Shown here: positions 41,742-48,578 of the stretch, in pieces
How the letters are laid out: every line of letters starts with the position of its first letter
How positions within the stretch are numbered: the stretch's first letter is position 1
From: Paenibacillus sp. H1-7
GTDB lineage: Bacteria; Bacillota; Bacilli; Paenibacillales; NBRC-103111
Assembly (NCBI RefSeq): GCF_022354825.1
Contig: NZ_CP031168.1
Span: 2,171,501 to 2,235,500, forward strand
DNA length: 64,000 nt
Direction: 5' to 3'
The notes under the pieces: model-generated
Told to the model about the DNA's origin: nothing
Seen by the model: the letters and a program-made list of their open reading frames with translations, nothing else
Database searches by the model: none
Made by a program: the position numbers and the translations under genes

Positions 41742-42575
41742 ATGATTTTAAGTGAGTTATGGCGGCTGTATGAAACAGATAAACGAATCCAAGGTTTTAG
41801 TCAGAGTATATTGAAAGCCTACGCCCTACAGCTCAAGATGCTTATAAGAGAACTTGGAGACTTAGATATTTCTGAGGTTACGTTGAACTTGCTAAAGGAA
41901 TACTTGGCAAAGCAGTCCGATCGGTTGAAGCCCCGCAGCTTGGGACATCGTATTCGTTTTGTTCGTTCCCTATTCCGCTTTGCATATGAAGAAACACACG
42001 TAATATCAAATCCTTCTTTGAAGTTACACGAACCCAAAATGGACAAGCGTATTCCTAAGTTTTTGATCGAGGAGGATGTCATTCACTTGAAAATCTCTTG
42101 CCTGTCTCTGAGAGAAAGGGCTCTATTAGAGTTTCTCTATAGCACCGGCTGCCGGGTTGGAGAAGTGGAGAAGTTAAATATCGAAGACCTGAATTGGGAG
42201 AACTGCTCAGCAATTGTAAATGGTAAGGGCTCAAAACAAAGAGAGGTCTACTTTACAACCGAGTGTAAAGTTTGGTTAAAGAAGTATCTCTCGAGTCGGA
42301 AGGACTCCTGTAAGGCACTATTTGTAACCGATACAAATCCTATAAGACGGATGGCTATTCCGACGGCATTAAAGCGGCTTGCTGATCGGGGAGAGCTCAA
42401 AGCAAATGTATATCCACATCGCTTTCGTCAAACCTATGCATGCCAGCTCCTTGATAACGGAGCGCCATTAGACTTTATTCAAGGCATGTTGGGGCATGAA
42501 AAAGCATCAACCACTCAAATTTACGCCCAGCTGCGAGGAGAACGCCGACGAGAACTCTACCGTCGTTACTTTTAG
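41742..42575 (+). CDS. Tyrosine recombinase/integrase inside the array
   Basis: This 277-residue site-specific recombinase is complete. The N-terminal SAM-like core-binding domain covers about 1-95 and the catalytic domain 105-277. All six catalytic positions are visible: Arg138 (STGCRVGE), Lys162 (NGKGSKQ), His226 and Arg229 (YPHRFRQTYA), His252 (LGHE) and the nucleophile Tyr261 (TQIYAQL). It resembles XerC/D-like integrases and lacks an obvious integron-integrase insert. It starts at an ATG behind ATGGGAGG. It sits between a site A and a site B like any other array gene, and it is the obvious candidate to move the cassettes. Confidence 0.92.
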   Translation: MILSELWRLYETDKRIQGFSQSILKAYALQLKMLIRELGDLDISEVTLNLLKEYLAKQSDRLKPRSLGHRIRFVRSLFRFAYEETHVISNPSLKLHEPKMDKRIPKFLIEEDVIHLKISCLSLRERALLEFLYSTGCRVGEVEKLNIEDLNWENCSAIVNGKGSKQREVYFTTECKVWLKKYLSSRKDSCKALFVTDTNPIRRMAIPTALKRLADRGELKANVYPHRFRQTYACQLLDNGAPLDFIQGMLGHEKASTTQIYAQLRGERRRELYRRYF

Positions 42576-42610
42576 ATTTGTAGCGGTAGTTGTTTGAAGC
42601 CACAGCTCAA

Positions 42611-42627
42611 CTAAAGGGCAGCTTACG
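42611..42627 (+). repeat. Array site B
   Basis: CTAAAGGGCAGCTTACG, 35 bases after the recombinase stop and 88 bases before the next start. Confidence 0.7.
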
Positions 42628-42714
42628 TTAACAAAAATATCTCGCAAAAGGAAATTTATGGATATCTATTGAATAAGGTTTACATGATTTCTACTTAAAA
42701 GGAGAGTGTAGACT

Positions 42715-43365
42715 TTGGAAATGAGAAATGAAAAGGGAGAAGTATTAGCAATTCTGAATGTCGATTCACTTCAAGAGGAAAACACCATTGATATCGTTAT
42801 TCGCGAATTAAGGCCTGGTATGGGAAAAGGGATATACCTTGCGGATGATAAAAAAATCAGTCAGCAAACAAATTACGCACCAGTGAAGTGGTTGGATGGT
42901 CTCGACAAATTAAAGGCAAAAGCATCGTCATGGGAGCCCGTATTTCCTGCTAATGCAGAAGTGATGGATATTCAGGTTTACTATGGATTTGACAATTTGA
43001 CACAGGAAGAAATCAATGAAATGGCTATTGAGAGTGCAAAAACCGGTAAGGACGTTGTAAGAGATCTTAAACCAAATGATACGTTCGTTGGTGTAAGTCT
43101 GTTATATCGTAAAGAAGAAACCACATTTGAATTCCGAATTTTTGGAACCACAAAAAGTCGAATTCATGTGCCTGATGTTGAGAAACACACTATTGAGCAC
43201 TTAACAATTCGTACTAACGAAGCAGTTTACGTTGGAGACAATGAAATACAGCAATTGATCTGGGCGGAAGTGGGACCAACTATGGGTAAGGCATTACAGT
43301 ATGAGGTATTGGCTGAGCGTAGCAACCGTGATTGGCTAATTTCTATTTCCGAGTCTTTAAGCTAA
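42715..43365 (+). CDS. Uncharacterised 216-residue protein
   Basis: The protein is soluble and beta-rich (NEKGEVLAILNVDSLQEENT; GVSLLYRKEETTFEFRIFGT). It contains no recognised catalytic motif or membrane segment. It starts at a TTG (42715) behind AAAGGAGAG; the ATG at 42721 is an alternative. The last codons TCT TTA AGC TAA take their final residues and stop from the downstream site A. Confidence 0.6.
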   Translation: MEMRNEKGEVLAILNVDSLQEENTIDIVIRELRPGMGKGIYLADDKKISQQTNYAPVKWLDGLDKLKAKASSWEPVFPANAEVMDIQVYYGFDNLTQEEINEMAIESAKTGKDVVRDLKPNDTFVGVSLLYRKEETTFEFRIFGTTKSRIHVPDVEKHTIEHLTIRTNEAVYVGDNEIQQLIWAEVGPTMGKALQYEVLAERSNRDWLISISESLS

Positions 43366-43446
43366 CGGGTACGATATTTCAATAATGATACGCTGCAGCC
43401 GATCAGTACGATCGGCTGCTTTTCATTAAGAAACAGGCAGGATACC
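43362..43446 (+). repeat. Array repeat overlapping a stop codon (A-hairpin-B)
   Basis: CTAACGGGTACGATAT (43362-43377) contains the upstream gene's TAA. A hairpin GCAGCCGATC ... GATCGGCTGC follows (43396-43420), and then AAACAGGCAGGATACC as site B (to 43446). Confidence 0.85.
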
Positions 43447-43454
43447 CCAAACTC

Positions 43455-43646
43455 TTGTGGAATTTTATCGGTCTTTTTTTTCCGAAATACTCCACTTTTT
43501 ATTACATGTTCAATAAGACTAAAGATGGGTGGGAAGTTTCGAACAATGAGAATATAGACGAGTCTAGTTTGTTTTTCAGAAGAATTAAGGGTGGACTATT
43601 TATTTTAGTTGGACTATTTTTTTTATTCGGAGCTATCTCGAAATAA
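43455..43646 (+). CDS. Small membrane protein, unknown
   Basis: This 63-residue protein starts at a TTG nine bases after a site B. It has one clear C-terminal membrane helix (GGLFILVGLFFLFGAIS) preceded by a charged region. No ribosome site is convincing. It resembles other small array membrane proteins and may be a 5'-shortened gene. Confidence 0.4.
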   Translation: MWNFIGLFFPKYSTFYYMFNKTKDGWEVSNNENIDESSLFFRRIKGGLFILVGLFFLFGAISK

Positions 43647-43825
43647 TCCATGACGAAGTATACGAAAACCCAAAAATGAAGGACGTCTGAATAAAACACC
43701 CGATTTCGTGTGCATGTCTATAAGAAAAACCTGCTCAGAATCATAAGAAAGGCCCTACAATCCATTTCACAAAAAATAATAAATTACTTAGAGAACTACT
43801 AGCGCATTAAACCCAATTGATTGAA

Positions 43826-43911
43826 CTAACGGGTACGATAGTTCAATCTGAGCAGGGAGCAGACCGCCGCGGTGCTGCTCCCTGTTTCGTTAAAGTAACG
43901 GACAGATTACG
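43826..43911 (+). repeat. Array repeat, complete, with strongly palindromic site A
   Basis: TTGAACTA-acgggtacga-TAGTTCAA surrounds an exact site A (43826-43841). The hairpin CAGGGAGCAG / CTGCTCCCTG is at 43853-43862 and 43875-43884. Site B is GTAACGGACAGATTACG (43895-43911). Confidence 0.9.
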
Positions 43912-43938
43912 TTAATGCGAATGGGGAGAATTTTATTC

Positions 43939-43968
43939 TTGACTTTAAAGCAATGTGGCGGGTATTAT
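43939..43968 (+). promoter_or_regulatory. Sigma-A-type promoter
   Basis: TTGACT (43939-43944) and TATTAT (43963-43968) have an 18-base spacer, 32 bases before the leader peptide start. It begins just after site B, which shows that a cassette can carry its own promoter. Confidence 0.65.
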
Positions 43969-44000
43969 TACCATAAATTGATGATTAAGGAGAATATACG

Positions 44001-44048
44001 ATGTTTATTTTGACATTAAAACAATCTCACCATCATGAAAAGCGTTAA
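44001..44048 (+). CDS. Leader peptide of an attenuator
   Basis: A 15-residue frame, MFILTLKQSHHHEKR, sits 8 bases behind AAGGAG and downstream of a clear promoter. Its stop codon lies inside the first arm of a nested set of hairpins. Short leader peptides in this position, including His/Lys-rich ones, control antibiotic-resistance genes by ribosome stalling. The regulated gene is not intact here. Confidence 0.65.
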   Translation: MFILTLKQSHHHEKR

Positions 44049-44151
44049 TCCATTCCTCAAAAAATTTGGGATGGGTTAACGCAATTCGCGCTTCCCATCC
44101 TGCGATATGCAACGCGCAGGACTTTAGGGTCTAGCGCGTTTTTTATTTTTG
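44042..44151 (+). promoter_or_regulatory. Transcription attenuator with alternative hairpins
   Basis: Segment 1 (GCGTTAATCCATTCC, 44042-44056) can pair with segment 2 (GGGATGGGTTAACGC, 44068-44082). Segment 2 can instead pair with segment 3 (TTCCCATCC, 44092-44100). The terminator stem is AACGCGC (44111-44117) with GCGCGTT (44134-44140) followed by TTTTATTTTT. Segment 1 overlaps the leader stop, so a stalled ribosome would switch the fold. Confidence 0.65.
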
Positions 44152-44176
44152 TTACAAAAGAAACGGAGGATTAAAA

Positions 44177-44361
44177 ATGGCAATCATGACAGACTCAAGA
44201 GGTAATATTTTTTTGGAGTTTATTAACATCGAGTATGATAAGCTCATTACAATTGAACTGGATGCTCCACTAACACATGTCTAATAGTGGTGAAGTGCCA
44301 AGGAAAGTACCTTTTCTTGCATAATAAGTGGAGAAAGAACTGGGAACTACCAGGAGGTTGA
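44177..44361 (+). pseudogene. NUDIX hydrolase remnant
   Basis: An ATG behind ACGGAGGA opens MAIMTDSRGNIFLEFINIEY and continues to LDAPLTHV, then stops at 44284. A shifted frame from 44287 continues VVKCQGKYLFLHNKWRKNWE, LPGG, then TGA. This is the start of a NUDIX domain up to the first Gly of the box, with the rest missing. It is the gene now standing behind the attenuator. Confidence 0.6.
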
Positions 44362-44413
44362 AGATTAATTCAGCTGAACCGTATCACAAATAACAGCGAA
44401 AATTTTAATGTAA

Positions 44414-44625
44414 GGATGAGAATTGGGCGACAGCATACAAGGACAAGCTGGGAGAATGGGGACTGAAAAACAATAATCCACGGCTGACCAAGCTGATTAA
44501 GAACATCTCCAAAATCTTGATCTCCAGGGGTATGAAGGGATGCTTCTTGTAATGTCGTGACCCCGAGATCCGGGATTATCTAAAGGCTCAATTAAGTCGG
44601 ACTATGTTGCTGGATACCACATACT
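44414..44625 (+). pseudogene. DUF2075-type helicase C-terminal fragment
   Basis: The frame reads ENWATAYKDKLGEWGLKNNN, PRLTKLIKNISKILISRGMK, GCFL, an in-frame TAA, then CRDPEIRDYLKAQL. This matches the C-terminal block of DNA/RNA helicases with a DUF2075 domain (SRGMKGCFVYCRDPEIRDYL). Only this end is present. Confidence 0.6.
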
Positions 44626-44661
44626 CTCCCTAATAGAGGGAGACTAGTGCTAGCCGCAAAA

Positions 44662-45552
44662 TCAACCGTCCGACGGTGCGTACTTCCCCACGTCCGGCTC
44701 GAATGCCGCTCCACTCGCCAGGTCCAGCTCCACGTGGGTGGTTCCGCGGTCGTCGATCAGCACGATCATTCGTGACCCGACGACGGGAACGCGGTCGGCG
44801 CTGGTGCACATGTGCGCTGAGACGACACGAGGAGTACCGTCGACGATGTAATTTACCTCAACCGTGAACATCGGGAAATTAAAGAGCCAACTGTTAGTAA
44901 AGTTCACAGCGGTCAACGTCCCGGTGCAAGATGAACCCTCCATGCGGAGTCGCTCGATGTCCGCCTGACGCCGCCGGGCGTGGGCGATAGAGCCGGGCAA
45001 CCGCAGGAGCGTGATGGCGGCCCAGAGGCCGAAGCTAGCTCCAACGACGGCGCCGAGCTCTGGCGGGATCGTCGGCGATGTGGCTATGGCCTTGAGGTCA
45101 AAGGGGCGCGACGGATCGCTTGTCAGTGACCAGAACAGGAGGACTCCCGCGACTGCTGCGAGTCCTCCTGCTATCGCTAGCGCCACGAACAGGCCGGCGA
45201 CCCTGGTCTGTCCGAACTGCTCGACCGCTCGCGAGTACACTCCACCGGTCGTACCGATCGCGACGAACAGCAGCAAAACGGCGACGCCCACTGTGACCGG
45301 ATGACCGAGGAGCATGCTGATCGTCGGTGTCGGCGCCATGCCGAGCAGTGCGCCGAACGGCACGGAGCCTGTCAGCGCCCACAGTGCAGCAGCTGTGAGC
45401 AGCCAGGGCATCAGCGGAGCCGCGCGTCCGACGCGACGTCCCGGCCGGAGCATAGTCATCCGTCCGTTCTTATCCGTGGTGGAGAACAGCGGCAGTGTCT
45501 CGACATGTTCTTGCTGCCCGTGCTTCTGCTGATCCTCCGCAGCATCCCTCAT
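44662..45552 (-). CDS. GC-rich membrane protein, DUF3592-like, probably of actinobacterial origin
   Basis: This 296-residue protein has about four membrane helices between 48 and 185 (WLLTAAALWALTGSVPFGAL; VAVLLLFVAIGTTGG; LFVALAIAGGLAAVAGVLLF). Its C-terminal soluble part (GTLTAVNFTNSWLFNFPMFT, VEVNYIVDGTPRVVSA) resembles DUF3592. Codons end almost always in G or C (GTC, CTC, GGC, CGC), sharply unlike the AT-rich neighbours. It was probably acquired from a high-GC donor. It carries no array repeat of its own and faces opposite to the array genes. Confidence 0.7.
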   Translation of the reverse strand: MRDAAEDQQKHGQQEHVETLPLFSTTDKNGRMTMLRPGRRVGRAAPLMPWLLTAAALWALTGSVPFGALLGMAPTPTISMLLGHPVTVGVAVLLLFVAIGTTGGVYSRAVEQFGQTRVAGLFVALAIAGGLAAVAGVLLFWSLTSDPSRPFDLKAIATSPTIPPELGAVVGASFGLWAAITLLRLPGSIAHARRRQADIERLRMEGSSCTGTLTAVNFTNSWLFNFPMFTVEVNYIVDGTPRVVSAHMCTSADRVPVVGSRMIVLIDDRGTTHVELDLASGAAFEPDVGKYAPSDG

Positions 45553-45755
45553 TGGTATCGCCCTCCCGAGGAAGATACTCGTACCTTGAGCGGCGGAGGG
45601 CGATTCCCCGCGGCGGGGTCGGGACGATCAACTATAATACGGAGGAGTCTCTTCCCTTTTTCCCCCTCATTATTGAACGTTTTTATGTAGGTGTTATGAT
45701 AGTCTAGGTGCCGTAATAAAAAGTTCAACTTCCTATTATCTTTGTAATCAGCCAT
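45549..45755 (-). CDS. Chimeric small frame at the edge of the GC-rich island
   Basis: An ATG 9 bases behind GGAGGTG opens ADYKDNRKLNFLLRHLDYHN with ordinary AT-rich codons. After about 40 residues the frame enters GC-rich sequence (RPDPAAGNRPPPLKVRVSS) and stops. I infer that a local gene was cut by the island and reads into it. Confidence 0.3.
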   Translation of the reverse strand: MADYKDNRKLNFLLRHLDYHNTYIKTFNNEGEKGKRLLRIIVDRPDPAAGNRPPPLKVRVSSSGGRYQ

Positions 45756-45773
45756 ACATACCTTCACCTCCAA

Positions 45774-46115
45774 TATTTCTTATTTATACTTTACCATTAT
45801 AAGGTTGTACGCTGTAAATACCCCCGAACGAAACAAGCAGATCATCGCGCAGCAGCTGTTCCTTTCGCATTTTTCGCCGATAGCATCGTTAAGCTGAACC
45901 GTACCACAAGTAGCTTCGAGTTTTCGAATTGCGTGCAAGTTTGCTTTATTGATTATAGAGTTCGACCCTCATCCAGTTCCAGTTAAGTCATACAGTCAGG
46001 CGACGAAAGGTCAGGGTTTCCCAGTCCCCATTAGCTTAGAATTCCGATATGGGTTACATTACAAGGTGATGAAATCCTGCGAATGAGTGAGTATATGTGA
46101 GATAAACCCTTAAAA
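45774..46115. other. Intergenic stretch without a recognised gene
   Basis: AGCTGAACCGTACCACAA near 45893 repeats a segment at 44371 on the other side of the GC-rich island. Otherwise nothing is recognised. Confidence 0.35.
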
Positions 46116-46204
46116 CCGGACGGGTACGATAGCTGAATATAAACAACACAAAGGCAGCCGGCCAGTACGATCGGCTGCCTTTGCTCAATTACCGGACAGG
46201 ATAG
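46116..46204 (+). repeat. Array repeat, complete (CCGGACGGG variant)
   Basis: CCGGACGGGTACGATAG (46116-46132) is followed by the long hairpin AAAGGCAGCCG ... CGGCTGCCTTT (46151-46182) and site B TACCGGACAGGATAG (to 46204). Both sites share the CCGGAC change, as if they evolved together. Confidence 0.85.
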
Positions 46205-46278
46205 TGGGGCAAACAAGCTGGACTAAATACATATGAGGTTCTGCTGAAAAGTACTCTTCAATCATGGATTATAATTAA

Positions 46279-46539
46279 TCAGTAACATGAAAATGAAATA
46301 ATTTCTCTTAAATTAACTGTATATGGATTCCATCTTCCTCCGAAAAATCTATATCCTAAAATCGATGTCCTTCCGACAAAAGTCAGATAAAACCAAAAGC
46401 TATCCCCATTATTGAGCCATATGAAAGTGTATTGATCCAAACAACTAGAAATTGTCCCAAGGTCAACAGCATATGGAGACATTTGAGGTACATATGAGGG
46501 TGGAGGAGAAGTTGGACCTTCTTGCGGTATAAATCCCAT
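46279..46539 (-). CDS. Small aromatic-rich conserved protein
   Basis: This 86-residue protein has a Pro-rich start (GFIPQEGPTSPPPSYVPQ) and a core ISSCLDQYTFIWLNNGDSFW with FVGRTSILGYRFFGGRW. It resembles a small Bacillus/Paenibacillus family with conserved W/Y/R positions, often labelled only as hypothetical or transporter. On the minus strand AAAGGAGTGAATAAATCGA precedes the ATG. It is one of the few genes facing against the array. Confidence 0.55.
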   Translation of the reverse strand: MGFIPQEGPTSPPPSYVPQMSPYAVDLGTISSCLDQYTFIWLNNGDSFWFYLTFVGRTSILGYRFFGGRWNPYTVNLREIISFSCY

Positions 46540-46675
46540 TCGATTTATTCACTCCTTTAAACTGGGCATCTAACTAATTGTATGCCAAGATAAGTATTAA
46601 GGATTGGATTGATGCCCATATCTATCTCGCAAATAAGTATGGGATATTTTTGTGTTCCGACATCCCTAACGGGCA

Positions 46676-46691
46676 GTAATGCAAAGTAACA
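46676..46691 (+). repeat. Array site B, solitary
   Basis: CTAACGGGCAGTAATG, without site A or hairpin. It lies just before the VOC remnant. Confidence 0.6.
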
Positions 46692-46776
46692 TGTCAACTC
46701 TAGAGAAATTTAATGAAAAATATTGAATTCAATATTTAATCACTCATAGAAAGAAGGACTAAAGTGGGAAAGGTCG

Positions 46777-47098
46777 CGGGTTTGAGTTAAATAGTCAAGA
46801 CACCGACAAAGAAACAGAATTTTATTCTAATGTATTTGGTTGGGAAGTTAGTGAACCCAGCAGGGGTTATTGCACTGTCAGCACAGGAGGAATCTCTGGA
46901 GGTATCACTAAAGGTCCACATGATTTGGCACTCGAATACAAATTGAAGTCAATTTTATTGATGAAACGATTTCAAATGCTAAGAATTTCGGTGCTTTGGT
47001 TGTACGAAAGAAAATGGAATTGGATGATTTTTTCCAAGCATACTTGGTTGACCCTACTGGACTTGGATTAGCCCTTATTCAAAAAATGAGTCGAACTA
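46777..47098 (+). pseudogene. VOC-family protein remnant, frameshifted
   Basis: The frame without a start reads GFELNSQDTDKETEFYSNVF, GWEVSEPS...GGISGGI. A second frame continues VNFIDETISNAKNFGALVVR then YLVDPTGLGLALIQKMS. Together they are a glyoxalase-fold protein broken by a shift near 46930. The 3' frame runs straight into site B at 47102. Confidence 0.65.
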
Positions 47099-47101
47099 GC
47101 G

Positions 47102-47118
47102 ATTACGGGCAGGATAAT
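47102..47118 (+). repeat. Array site B, solitary
   Basis: ATTACGGGCAGGATAAT directly follows the VOC remnant, 105 bases before the next gene. Confidence 0.7.
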
Positions 47119-47222
47119 ACAGCTCGCAGAATACCCATTTTTTCTGATACCATTCTGGCTAAATCAATCTAATATGATAAACTTAGGATAAATCTAGTAA
47201 TTAAAGGAGAAGAAGCCCTTAT

Positions 47223-47606
47223 ATGTCGGAAAGCTTATTGTCGTTACTCGAACAGATGAAAACAGCCAGAACAGAACTAAATCAAGTAACTTCTTTGGCA
47301 ATTAATGTTCGAAAATTAGCTATCCAGTTGGAAAATGAGGTAGCTTTAGCAACAGATGCAGCCGATGATGCAACGCAATATTTAACCCATGTTTCAGACA
47401 ATCCTTCCTTGTTACAAGTGGCTGAAATAATACGGAATGAGGCTGTTCAAAAGCTTATTAAAACATCTCAGCTAGCCGAAGAATCATTAAATAGGGCTGA
47501 TGAGGCTGATGCAGCTGTGGCTAAAGCTTTTATTATCGTGAAAGAAGCTGCTGAAAAACTTTCAATTGCACTTAAAAATGCCACAACCAAGGAAATGGAT
47601 ATGTAA
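47223..47606 (+). CDS. Alanine-rich coiled-coil protein, unknown
   Basis: This 127-residue protein is almost entirely helical (LLEQMKTARTELNQVTSLAI; AEESLNRADEADAAVAKAFI) with heptad-like Ala/Leu spacing. It starts at an ATG behind AAAGGAGAAG and has no signal peptide. It resembles small spore or structural proteins only in composition. Site A is 26 bases downstream. Confidence 0.6.
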   Translation: MSESLLSLLEQMKTARTELNQVTSLAINVRKLAIQLENEVALATDAADDATQYLTHVSDNPSLLQVAEIIRNEAVQKLIKTSQLAEESLNRADEADAAVAKAFIIVKEAAEKLSIALKNATTKEMDM

Positions 47607-47632
47607 GAAATGTTAATCACTTTACTGTTAAG

Positions 47633-47718
47633 CTAACGGGGTACGATAGTTTATTGAATTACTAAGACGCACCTGCCGGCATGGATCAGCAGCCGCTTTA
47701 TGCTAACGGGCAGGACGG
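47633..47718 (+). repeat. Array repeat, complete (A-hairpin-B)
   Basis: CTAACGGGGTACGATAG (47633-47649, one extra G) is followed by a hairpin CTGCCGGC ... CAGCAGCCG and site B CTAACGGGCAGGACGG (47703-47718). Confidence 0.85.
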
Positions 47719-47752
47719 AATCGTACATACCTGAGAAAAGGAGTTGAAGAGG

Positions 47753-47938
47753 TTGTACGAATACAAATATGCTGAAACGACTTTAGGCGGATTTTTCTCA
47801 TCGGCTACACATCGAGAGCTAATTGATGAACATGCTAAAGACGGATGGAGACTAGTACAGGTATTACCAACACATTATAATGGACATGGAAAACCTACGA
47901 AATACGAAATTATTTTTGAACGAGTAGTTCAAAGTTGA
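47753..47938 (+). CDS. DUF4177-family protein
   Basis: This 61-residue protein begins YEYKYAETTLGGFFSSATHR, contains HAKDGWRLVQVLPTHY and ends YEIIFERVVQS, the DUF4177 pattern. I chose the TTG at 47753, about 9 bases after AAAAGGAG; the TTG at 47744 touches the ribosome site. It starts only 34 bases after a site B and stops 17 bases before a site A, one of the tightest cassettes in the array. Confidence 0.8.
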   Translation: MYEYKYAETTLGGFFSSATHRELIDEHAKDGWRLVQVLPTHYNGHGKPTKYEIIFERVVQS

Positions 47939-47955
47939 ATTAAGAACTTGTTACG

Positions 47956-47971
47956 CTAACGCGTACGAGTT
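47956..47971 (+). repeat. Array site A, last copy of the main array
   Basis: CTAACGCGTACGAGTT is degenerate. It is followed by TCAATAAAACAGCGGCAGAC, the start of a hairpin cut off by the IS remnant. Confidence 0.6.
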
Positions 47972-48064
47972 CAATAAAACAGCGGCAGACTAAGGATTGA
48001 TATGCTCCCCATACGGTAGACAGGCGAAATAATAAAAGCCTAACTACTGTAAGGGGAGCTTTTC

Positions 48065-48247
48065 ATGTCTAGAGGAAAATATAATGCTTTGGAGAAACTT
48101 GCCATTCTCGAAGAAGTATCGAATGGGGAAATTGGTTTTCTGGCTGCTGCGAAGAAATATGGGATTAACAAGACAACCTTAATGAAATGGTAGCGTCGGT
48201 ACAAAACCCATGGATATGAAGGGCTAGAGCGCCGTACGCATAGATAG
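48065..48247 (+). pseudogene. IS3-like transposase OrfA remnant
   Basis: An ATG at 48065 opens SRGKYNALEKLAILEEVSNG then FLAAAKKYGINKTTLMKW, the helix-turn-helix of IS150/IS3-type OrfA. An in-frame TAG (48191) is followed by RRYKTHGYEGLERRTHR and a stop. No OrfB remains. The sequence from about 47999 (TGATATGCTCCCC...) probably is the IS left end, which interrupts the last array repeat. Confidence 0.7.
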
Positions 48248-48272
48248 AGAATATTAATGCAAGGTCCAATAA

Positions 48273-48527
48273 CTAAACAATAAGATACCCTTCGATATCG
48301 ACTCCTTCCCGAAAATAGCCGTAATAGTCATGCTGCAAATTCAAGGAGAAATCGGCAGTAGCATTCAATAGGAAGGCAAACAGGGAAGTGATATAATACT
48401 CCGCATGGGTCAGGCGTTTGGGCATACCTAGGATGATCATGATCATTACCGCTATAGTGATTCCTAATGGTAGCATGGGATGAGCTGCTCCTAGCCTGAG
48501 TGGATTAGTACCAGCTTTATCCCACAA
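48273..48527 (-). pseudogene. CBO0543-like membrane protein fragment
   Basis: Read on the minus strand, PKRLTHAEYYITSLFAFLLN then ADFSLNLQHDYYGYFREGVD resembles the middle of CBO0543-family membrane proteins common in Paenibacillus, which are about twice as long. Here the frame has 84 codons and no C-terminal half. Confidence 0.45.
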
Positions 48528-48578
48528 TATGATTTCTATACTTAATAAACGCAGAATAGCTCGAAAGGAGCGAAAAAA

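Noticed and set aside
44676-45690. Several plus-strand frames opposite the GC-rich gene
   Set aside because: Long antisense frames are expected in GC-rich DNA; the minus-strand frame has membrane helices and a domain-like C-terminus and is preferred.
46029-46045. AGGGTTTCCCAGTC resembling a cloning-vector primer site
   Set aside because: The match to the M13 sequence is incomplete and isolated; taken as chance.
19687-47971. The regularly spaced repeats as a CRISPR array
   Set aside because: Spacing is hundreds of bases with coding genes in between, the repeats are imperfect, and no cas genes are present.
19687-47971. Calling the elements integron attC sites
   Set aside because: The conserved RYYYAAC and GTTRRRY ends are not found; A and B are direct copies of one motif around a hairpin, not the attC arrangement. 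The resemblance is in layout only.
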